5,229 nucleotides of DNA, from contig DKIB01000068.1 of NCBI GenBank assembly GCA_002454015.1, forward strand, positions 5,702 through 10,930. Direction: 5' to 3'. Source of the stretch: Proteobacteria bacterium UBA6729. Its GTDB lineage: Bacteria; Pseudomonadota; Gammaproteobacteria; Porifericomitales; Porifericomitaceae. The notes under the pieces were generated by a model, which had not been told where the DNA came from, did no database searches, and worked only from the letters and a program-made list of their open reading frames with translations. The position numbers were made by a program, and so were the translations under genes. Positions 1-5,229 of this stretch are shown here, in pieces. The number at the start of each line of letters is the position of its first letter. Within the stretch, counting starts at the first letter, position 1.

Positions 1-378
1 CCGCAACAGTTCTACCAGCTCCTGTAAGCCGCCGCTATCCTGTATAGCGGCATACAACATATTCTGACCACCCGGATACGGTACGACGCGCGTGTAGTGC
101 AGCTCCGGGAACAACCGGCGGGCTCGCGCCACTGCAAGAACCCGCTGCTGACGACGGGTTGCTGGTAATGTTTTTTCAATTTGAAAGCGCTCCTCCAGTC
201 CGACGGCCAGCAGCTGTACGGGGCGACTACGACCCTGCTGCTCAAGGTAGCGGCCCAGCGGTGCCAGCTCCCGCAGGGCGAAATCCCGTGCTGTCTCCAA
301 TGGCAGTCGTACCACCTGATCCTCCAGCACCACTACCCGGCAGCGCAGTATGCGCAATCCTGCAATGACATCATGCAT
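1..378 (-). CDS. Partial pilus-assembly protein, possibly PilM/GspL (MshI)-like; C-terminus beyond window
   Basis: This is a continuous open frame of 126 codons from ATG at 378 to the left edge, with no stop, so only the N-terminus is present. It starts one base after the TGA of the platform-protein gene, which suggests translational coupling; I see no well-placed Shine-Dalgarno sequence. The product begins MHDVIAGLRILRCRVVVLED. It has a likely beta-strand start, a helical stretch (about residues 30-46, ending GRYLEQQ), a strand QLLAVGLEE (about 53-61), then FQIEKTLP and an Arg/Ala-rich helix ending RARRLFPE. No signal peptide or membrane segment is visible in this part. The pattern of a short strand, 'EE-F-x-E-x-x-P' and a basic helix ending in 'LF' resembles, from memory, uncharacterised PilM/GspL-like cytoplasmic proteins in betaproteobacterial pilus operons. 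The operon position supports a role in pilus assembly. The reading frame is secure; the family assignment is tentative. Confidence 0.75.
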   Translation of the reverse strand, partial: MHDVIAGLRILRCRVVVLEDQVVRLPLETARDFALRELAPLGRYLEQQGRSRPVQLLAVGLEERFQIEKTLPATRRQQRVLAVARARRLFPELHYTRVVPYPGGQNMLYAAIQDSGGLQELVELLR

Positions 379-379
379 A

Positions 380-1579
380 TCAGGCAGCCAGCTCCAACGC
401 CAGTCCGTACACCGGGCCCAGCAGTGCATACAGCACCCAACCCAACAGCAGGCCCAGCAATATATTGACAACAGGTCCGGCAAGGGTCTGTGCCCGCTCA
501 CAGGACTCCTGTATATCGCGATTATAGAAATAGCTGATCTGGCGCAGACATTTTTCCAGTTCGCCGGTACGCTCACCAGTTTGTATCATGCGTAATACCA
601 ACGGCGGAAACAATTTGGCACGATGAAATCCTTCCGCCAGCCCGGCACCATTCTGGATATGGGATTCCACCTCGTGCAGAGCCGCAGACAAGGCCAGATT
701 GCCAGAGGACTGTGCACTGATGCGTATACATTCCAGCAGATTCAGACCGGCCCCGTACATGATATACAGGGCAGTAATCACACGGGCAATCAGCATTTTC
801 TTTATCAGGCCACCGATGAGAGGGAGTCGCAGCTGCCATGTGTGCACCTTCATCCGCAGCGCCGGGAAGCGATGCAGTGCCATGCTGAATGCAATGCCCC
901 CCCCGGCACCAGCTGCTACTACTACATACCACCAGGCGGCAATCCAGGCACTACCCTCCACCAGCAGACGGGTGTGCCATGGCAAATCCCGACCCATTGA
1001 ATGCAGAAAACCCAGCATGGGTGGCACCAGCCAGGTGCTCAATATGAAGATTGCAGCCACCACGATTAACAGCACCAACAGCGGATAGACGGACATCCCG
1101 CGCATGCGTCGCTCCCATTCATCCAGCCACTTCAGGTGCGCATGCAGCTCACCAAACACGCCCGGCAATCTGCCAGATTGTTCGCCCGCCTGTATCAATC
1201 CGATGAAGCTCGCATTGAACAACAGCGGGAACTCCTGCAATGCGCCCGAAAATGACTGGCCCTCCTGTTCAATGGCTTCAAGCAATCGCTCAAGCACAAC
1301 AACAAACTGCGTATCACGCACATCCGTGCAAAAATCCCGTACACAATCCAGGATGGCTATGCCTGCCCCCAGGCCCAATTCCATATGGAAGCAAAATTGG
1401 ATCAGCAGCGGTCGCCACGCCCGGGGTGAGCGCCGACGAAATCTCACCTTGCGCCAGCGCAGCAGCTGGTGACCCCGCTGCGCCAGACGGGCATCCAGTT
1501 CTTGCAGATTTACTGCATCCAGCAGACCCCGGCAGGCTCGTCCATCGACATCCATGGCATGATACCGATACAGTGCCAT
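380..1579 (-). CDS. mshG: MSHA-type pilus inner-membrane platform protein MshG (PilC/GspF family)
   Basis: This is the polytopic inner-membrane platform protein of a type IV pilus/type II secretion-like machine; by family knowledge it couples the assembly ATPase to pilin polymerisation. The 399-residue length is normal for the family. The N-terminus ALYRYHAMDVDGRACRGLLD matches the usual 'Y-x-A-x-D-x-x-G-x-x-x-x-G' start. Two cytoplasmic T2SSF repeats follow: residues about 58-180 (with GAGIAILD and IQAGEQSGRLPGVF) and about 260-385 (with IARVITALYIMYGAGLNLLE and the signature FPPLVLRMIQTGERTGEL). Hydrophobic stretches at about 165-190, 212-233 and 367-388 fit the three expected transmembrane helices. 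The ATG at 1579 lies two bases after the ATPase stop. There is no strong Shine-Dalgarno sequence (only a CAGGG about 17 bases upstream), so translation is probably coupled. No damage is visible. The main alternative is the generic label GspF or PilC; mshG is chosen because of the MshL/MshE-like neighbours. Confidence 0.92.
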   Translation of the reverse strand: MALYRYHAMDVDGRACRGLLDAVNLQELDARLAQRGHQLLRWRKVRFRRRSPRAWRPLLIQFCFHMELGLGAGIAILDCVRDFCTDVRDTQFVVVLERLLEAIEQEGQSFSGALQEFPLLFNASFIGLIQAGEQSGRLPGVFGELHAHLKWLDEWERRMRGMSVYPLLVLLIVVAAIFILSTWLVPPMLGFLHSMGRDLPWHTRLLVEGSAWIAAWWYVVVAAGAGGGIAFSMALHRFPALRMKVHTWQLRLPLIGGLIKKMLIARVITALYIMYGAGLNLLECIRISAQSSGNLALSAALHEVESHIQNGAGLAEGFHRAKLFPPLVLRMIQTGERTGELEKCLRQISYFYNRDIQESCERAQTLAGPVVNILLGLLLGWVLYALLGPVYGLALELAA

Positions 1580-1581
1580 GA

Positions 1582-3186
1582 CTATGCGGGCTGCGCCCTG
1601 TATGGACCCAGCACCCGGTGCAACTCGCGCAGATCAGTAAGTTCGGCAAGTACACGCCGACGCCCCCATTCCAGCAGGGGCCGAAACTTTGCCTCCGGGG
1701 CTTGTGCCTGTAATACCTCCATGATCGGCACCCGACCCCTGTATCCAGTGCCCCGACAATGCTTGCACCCTCTGGACTGATATAACAACCGGGCCTGATC
1801 CAGCCCAAGTTCTACACACGCAGCCGGGTCAGGCATCCAGTGCTGGCGACAATGGCTGCACAACCTGCGTAACAAACGTTGTGCGATTACTCCCAAGAGG
1901 TGGGCATCCAGCAGTCCCGCATCCACCCCCATATCCACGATCCGCGAACGCGCCGCATGGGCGGACACCGCATGCAGGGTCGCCATTACCCGATGGCCGG
2001 TCATCGCCGCACGCAAACTCATTCGTGCGGTCTCTGCATCACGGATCTCACCCACCAGTATCGCATCCGGATCCTGTCTCAACAGGGCGCGTATGCCACT
2101 GGAGAAATCCAGCTGCGCGGTTTCATTAATTGAGCATTGGCGAGCTGACGACAACTGATATTCGACCGGGTCTTCCAGCGTCATGATATTCAGTTCCGCC
2201 GTGTTTAACTGACTCAGCAGGGCAAACTGGGTGGTGGTCTTGCCACTGCCGGTCGGACCGGTAACCAGAATAATTCCTTCCGGCTGCTGGAGCAACCACT
2301 GCAACTCACGGCGTATCTCTGTGTCCAGATGCAAGTCGTCCATGCTGATGACGTCGCGAGCCCGATCCAGCACGCGCAGAACGATATTCTCGCCGTGCAG
2401 TATGGGCATGGTGGATACCCTGAAATCAACCCGCCGCCCGCCGATAGACATGGAGATGCGCCCATCCTGAGGGGCACGCTGCTCGGCGATATCCATGCCT
2501 GCCAGGACCTTGATACGAACCACAATCGCTGACCAGTGCTCTTTGTGCAGGCTCAGCACCTGTTGCAGTACACCGTCTATACGATAGCGAAAACGCACAT
2601 ATCCGGCCTCCGGTTCCAGATGCAGATCCGAGGCGCCATGCCGTACCGCATCTTCAAGCATGGCATCCACCAGACGCACTGCCGACTGACCCTCGCCGGT
2701 GCTCGCCTCCGCCATCGTCAGTTCGCACAACGCCTGACCTGGCAACGAGGCACTGCCATAGTGTTGCTCCACAGCCCGGTCCAGGCTATTGGCCCCGGCC
2801 AGCACGGGATGCAAACGTACAGCATTGCCTGTCTGTCCAGCGATCTCATCCAGCGTCAGCCGATCCTGCGGCTCACGTACCGCCAATACCAGCTCCCCTG
2901 ACTGATGCTCATAGCGCAACGGCAATACGCGGTGCCGCAGGGCAAGTTCACGTGGCAACATCAACAAGGCTGCAGGCTCGGGAGTCTCGCGCTCCAGATC
3001 AACCGATTCATGGCCAAGCAGTTCTGCCAGCACGACTACCAGACTGGACTCGGCGATCAGGCCCAGACGCACCAGACAATGACCCAGCCGCTCACCACTC
3101 TTGCGTTGTTCGGTCAGGGCCACTGACAATTGATCCCTGGACAGCAACTGTCCATCGATCAGTCGCTCACCCAGTCTTGCCTTCAT
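1582..3186 (-). CDS. mshE: Pilus assembly ATPase MshE (GspE/PilB family) with MshEN-like N-terminus
   Basis: This is a 534-residue hexameric secretion ATPase that would power pilus extension at the inner membrane. Residues about 4-56 form an MshEN-like double motif: RLGERLIDGQLL...Q27, a five-residue spacer (RKSGE), then RLGHCLVRLGLI...L56. In MshE this domain binds cyclic di-GMP. An N2-like region follows (about 168-275, with ASDLHLEP and FRYRIDGVL). The ATPase core shows Walker A GPTGSGKTTT (310-319), an Asp box TLEDPVEYQ (336-344), Walker B DAILVGEIRD (374-383) and a His box TGHRVMATLHA (396-406). A zinc-binding tetracysteine has C443/C446 and C474/C477. All catalytic motifs are intact. 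The ATG at 3186 is chosen because GGAGG (3194-3198) lies seven bases upstream and the MshEN domain starts directly after it. The frame stays open upstream to 3342, but that part lies inside the TPR domain. It overlaps the secretin-TPR stop by four bases (ATGA). Confidence 0.95.
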   Translation of the reverse strand: MKARLGERLIDGQLLSRDQLSVALTEQRKSGERLGHCLVRLGLIAESSLVVVLAELLGHESVDLERETPEPAALLMLPRELALRHRVLPLRYEHQSGELVLAVREPQDRLTLDEIAGQTGNAVRLHPVLAGANSLDRAVEQHYGSASLPGQALCELTMAEASTGEGQSAVRLVDAMLEDAVRHGASDLHLEPEAGYVRFRYRIDGVLQQVLSLHKEHWSAIVVRIKVLAGMDIAEQRAPQDGRISMSIGGRRVDFRVSTMPILHGENIVLRVLDRARDVISMDDLHLDTEIRRELQWLLQQPEGIILVTGPTGSGKTTTQFALLSQLNTAELNIMTLEDPVEYQLSSARQCSINETAQLDFSSGIRALLRQDPDAILVGEIRDAETARMSLRAAMTGHRVMATLHAVSAHAARSRIVDMGVDAGLLDAHLLGVIAQRLLRRLCSHCRQHWMPDPAACVELGLDQARLLYQSRGCKHCRGTGYRGRVPIMEVLQAQAPEAKFRPLLEWGRRRVLAELTDLRELHRVLGPYRAQPA

Positions 3187-5205
3187 GGCCCTGCCTCCAG
3201 GGCAGCGACCCGGGCTTCTGCAACCACTGCACTGAAACCGATTTCCCGCGCACCGGACAAACGTAACGCCAACCGATAGCGTGCCGCGGCTGCCTTCTTG
3301 TCCCCGATATGTTCCAGGGCCACTGCCATGTTGAAGGCACAATCACCCGGCCGGTCCAGCGCAGCCATGGCCATGTCGTAGGCAGCCAGTGCATCCTGCC
3401 AGTGCTGTTCGGCAGCGTACAGATTGCCCAGTATAAAGAACGCAGGGGCCGACGCATCCTGTCCCAGCTGCCGCCGCAGGACCGCTGCAGTACTACCGTC
3501 CACAGCGGCCAGGGCAGCCCGTGCTGTGGTATCACCCGGGGCCAGCGCTACCAGACGCTGGTACCAGGCACGGGCGGTCCCCGGCCTGCCCTGCCACAAT
3601 GCCGTAGCCGCCAGGCCATACAGTGCATATTGATTATCCGCATCCAGTGTTATGGCACGCCGCCAGGCCTGTGCAGCCTGCGCTGTATCCCCTGCGCTCC
3701 AGGCCTGATGTGCCACATGCAACCATGCGATCACCTGATGCGGCGCGGTGCCCGGCAGCGCTGTCAATGGCATGGCAGCAGATGCCGCAACCAGCTGCGG
3801 CTCGGGGGCTGCAACGGGCAATGTATGCAACAGCACCACCAGTTCTGTACGCCGTGACTCATGGGTTTTTGAGCCGGGGAACCATGCTGCCAACCCCGGC
3901 AATCCGGCGCGGTCCTCACGCCATTCATCCCGGGTCAACCCACCGAGCACTGCGGTCTGTCCGGAACGCAGACGCAGCAGTGATTCCAGTTCCCGTACCT
4001 GCACCTCAGGCACCCGGTTCGCTCCATCTACCAGGGCCGGGTTGGGGTCCTCTACAAAACGATTGACCCTGGATATGCTGGGGCGTACCAGCAACAGTAC
4101 ATTACCCCGTGCATCGATCTGTGGAGTCAGGCTCATCACCAGCCCTACAGGCACCGTATGTATATCACTGCTTGAACTCAGTTCGCTACTGCCCTGCACA
4201 CTGATCGTACTTTGTTGCTTCAGCGTAAAGTACACCAGATTGTCCACCACCTTGAGCATGGCGGTCTGATGATTCAGCACCATCAGCTGTGGGCTGGACA
4301 ACACCCGTGTCTTGCCGAACTCCTCCAACATCCGCAACGTCAGCTGCAGTGAGCCCTCCTGCAGATTGAACCTCAGCGCACTGAAGGCACGCGCCGGAAC
4401 ACCCGGTAACAAGTCCAGGCTCAGGTCACCATCCAGCAGCGACCAGTCAATCCCCGCCTGAAAGCGGTGGTCCAGCGTGATCTCTACTATGGTGGCGCGG
4501 ATCATTACCTGACGATGGGCACTGCGCAACACCTCAGCCAGATGGGCGCGTACCAGCTGCTGCTGGGCTGCTGTGGCCTGCACCATCACGATCCCCGCAG
4601 CAGGATGTGGAATGATGGTACCTGCCTCACCGGACACTTCCAGTAACGCTTCCAGATTGCGGATCAGCACATCCCAGAAATCGTAACTGGACTCTGCCAG
4701 AAGATCTGTAGAAGAATAGTTGCTATCGGTGCGACCACTACCGGAGACATCTGCACTGGTGGCGCTGGTATCAATATGCGCCCGACTGTTGGTGCCACGC
4801 ATGAGATTCGGATAATCAACCCGATAACTGCGTACATAGGGCTGATCAGACAGCACCTCAAGATGGCTGTCATGCTGTATATAGCGCAGCCCGGCCTGGC
4901 GGGCAATGCGCTCCAGCAGCATCGGCAGGGGCATGTGCCTGACCAACAGGCTGAGCGTGCCGGAGACTTCAGGGTGCACATCCAGACCCAGACCCGCATC
5001 CTCTGCCAGGGCCTGCAACACCTCCCGCACCGGCACCTCATGTACCGACAGGGTATAGCGAGCGGGCCTCCGGCAGTGCTGGCGGCGATGGCACGTAGGC
5101 CGAGTAGAACACCACAGCAGGGATGCCCGCGGACGGCAGATGCACCCTTGACGGCGGTGGTGCCGCGCACGCCACAAGCCCCGCCGCAGTGGCAATGAGG
5201 CCCAT
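3183..5205 (-). CDS. mshL: MshL-type secretin fused to MshN-like TPR domain; frameshifted near its 5' end
   Basis: This encodes the outer-membrane secretin pore for an MSHA-like pilus. Removing the 4-base duplication at 5057-5064 gives a 672-residue protein from ATG 5205. It has a lipoprotein signal (lipobox LVAC, Cys13), a Pro/Ala-rich linker, an STN/N0-like domain from about 47 (YTLSVHEVPVREVLQALAED), a Ser/Thr-rich loop (about 136-172) and an MshL-like N-domain (DFWDVL...IVMVQA, about 175-208). The secretin core spans about 229-460, with VLSSPQLMVLN, PVGLVMSLTPQ, VRPSISRVNRF, GQTAVLGGL and the closing RRTELVVLL. An Ala/Pro linker (about 461-487) leads to TPR-like helical repeats (about 488-650; for example ILGNLYAAEQHWQDALAAYD and AFNMAVALEHIGD), resembling the C-terminus of MshN. 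As read, the signal peptide frame hits a stop at 5038-5040. The body frame is open from 5195, but its first 46 residues (MPLRRGLWRARHHRRQ...) are out-of-frame sequence without a signal. This is either a real mutation or a sequence error. The domain assignments are firm. Confidence 0.88.
3194..3198 (-). promoter_or_regulatory. Ribosome binding site for mshE, inside the end of the secretin-TPR gene
   Basis: GGAGG lies seven bases upstream of the ATG at 3186 and within the last codons of the preceding gene. It fixes the ATPase start at 3186 rather than the in-frame ATG at 3342. With the four-base stop/start overlap it indicates coupled translation of the secretin-TPR protein and the ATPase. Confidence 0.75.
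5057..5064 (-). repeat. Tandem 4-base duplication (CGCT)2 causing frameshift in the secretin gene
   Basis: On the coding strand the sequence reads GAG GCC CGCT CGCT ATACC. Read as given, the upstream frame continues as EARSLYPVGT and stops at 5038-5040. Removing one CGCT unit gives GAG GCC CGC TAT ACC CTG, that is EARYTLSV. This joins the signal/linker segment to the STN/N0-like domain exactly where MshL-type proteins usually have a Pro-rich linker followed by an aromatic-x-x-x-V start. A one-base deletion would also restore frame (EARSYTLSV), so the duplication is the simplest explanation but not the only one. Confidence 0.75.
5146..5205 (-). other. Lipoprotein signal peptide of the secretin (lipobox LVAC)
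   Basis: From ATG 5205 the frame encodes MGLIATAAGLVACAAPPP. This is a hydrophobic stretch with a signal peptidase II lipobox L-V-A-C, followed by a Pro-rich linker typical of the mature N-terminus of lipidated secretins. From this ATG the signal has only 12 residues before Cys and no positive charge. Reading the same frame upstream to TTG 5226 adds TGRVRR, which would supply a normal basic n-region and place the Cys at position 20. The true start may therefore be 5226 or lie beyond the window. Confidence 0.65.
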
Positions 5206-5214
5206 CCGCCGAAC

Positions 5215-5220
5215 CCTCCC
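5215..5220 (-). promoter_or_regulatory. Candidate ribosome binding site for the secretin gene
   Basis: GGGAGG ends nine bases before the ATG at 5205. It is the main support for that start over the upstream TTG at 5226, whose own ribosome binding site would lie outside the window. The charge pattern of the signal peptide argues the other way, so this site may simply be coding sequence. Confidence 0.5.
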
Positions 5221-5229
5221 TGTCAAATC

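Noticed and set aside
31..51. Perfect 8-base inverted repeat GCCGCTAT-CCTGT-ATAGCGGC, able to form a hairpin
   Set aside because: It lies inside the open edge gene with no U-tract or gene end nearby, so it is probably a chance coding-sequence palindrome rather than a terminator.
1314..1808. 164-codon minus-strand open frame in another phase across the mshE/mshG junction
   Set aside because: It overlaps two well-supported genes, and its Gly/Ser/Cys-rich composition is typical of an off-frame read.
3187..3342. In-frame 52-codon N-terminal extension of the ATPase from ATG 3342
   Set aside because: The extension has no family resemblance, overlaps the TPR domain coding sequence, and a clear ribosome site marks the ATG at 3186.
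3183..3773. Separate TPR gene starting at an internal ATG at 3773 within the secretin frame
   Set aside because: No Shine-Dalgarno sequence precedes it and no stop separates it from the secretin, so a fused product is the simpler reading.
3309..3857. 182-codon plus-strand open frame opposite the TPR and late secretin region
   Set aside because: It is the antisense shadow of a conserved coding region, with no ribosome site or recognisable domain.
5058..5195. Secretin start at ATG 5195 with an Arg-rich N-terminus
   Set aside because: The first 46 residues have the composition of an out-of-frame read and provide no export signal, while another frame of the same DNA encodes a lipoprotein signal and a typical linker.
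5221..5226. Minus-strand TTGACA identical to a sigma-70 -35 box
   Set aside because: No -10-like hexamer occurs at the expected spacing of about 17 bases, and the segment can be read as the extended secretin N-terminus.

Overview
The window is one tightly packed minus-strand operon segment encoding the assembly machinery of a type IV pilus-like system, closest in make-up to the MSHA (mannose-sensitive haemagglutinin) branch. The gene families (an MshL-type secretin with a lipoprotein signal, an MshE/GspE ATPase with an MshEN-like N-terminus, a PilC/GspF platform protein) and the moderately high G+C content point to a Gram-negative proteobacterium, most likely gamma- or betaproteobacterial. 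I cannot place it further from sequence alone. Nearly every base is coding, and I see no promoter, terminator, tRNA, mobile element or CRISPR array.

Layout in transcription order (right to left). 5205 (possibly 5226) to 3183 is a secretin gene whose C-terminus carries an MshN-like tetratricopeptide (TPR) domain. In the sequence as given, its signal-peptide segment and its secretin body lie in different frames, separated by a tandem duplication of four bases. 3186-1582 is the assembly ATPase, overlapping the secretin gene by 4 bases. 1579-380 is the inner-membrane platform protein, starting 2 bases after the ATPase stop. 378 to the left edge is the open 5' end of another gene, starting 1 base after the platform stop. 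It was identified by direct translation, resembles the N-terminal part of PilM/GspL-like pilus proteins, and runs off the window.

Together the products would form an outer-membrane pore (secretin), a periplasmic TPR module, a cytoplasmic motor (ATPase) and the membrane platform on which the motor acts. The edge gene may encode the inner-membrane alignment component. Compared with the Vibrio MSHA order (mshL-mshM-mshN-mshE-mshG-mshF-mshB-mshA), mshM is absent, mshL and mshN are joined in one reading frame, and an MshI/PilM-like gene rather than mshF or a pilin follows mshG. The two points most worth checking are the secretin-TPR fusion and the 4-base duplication that separates the secretin from its export signal.
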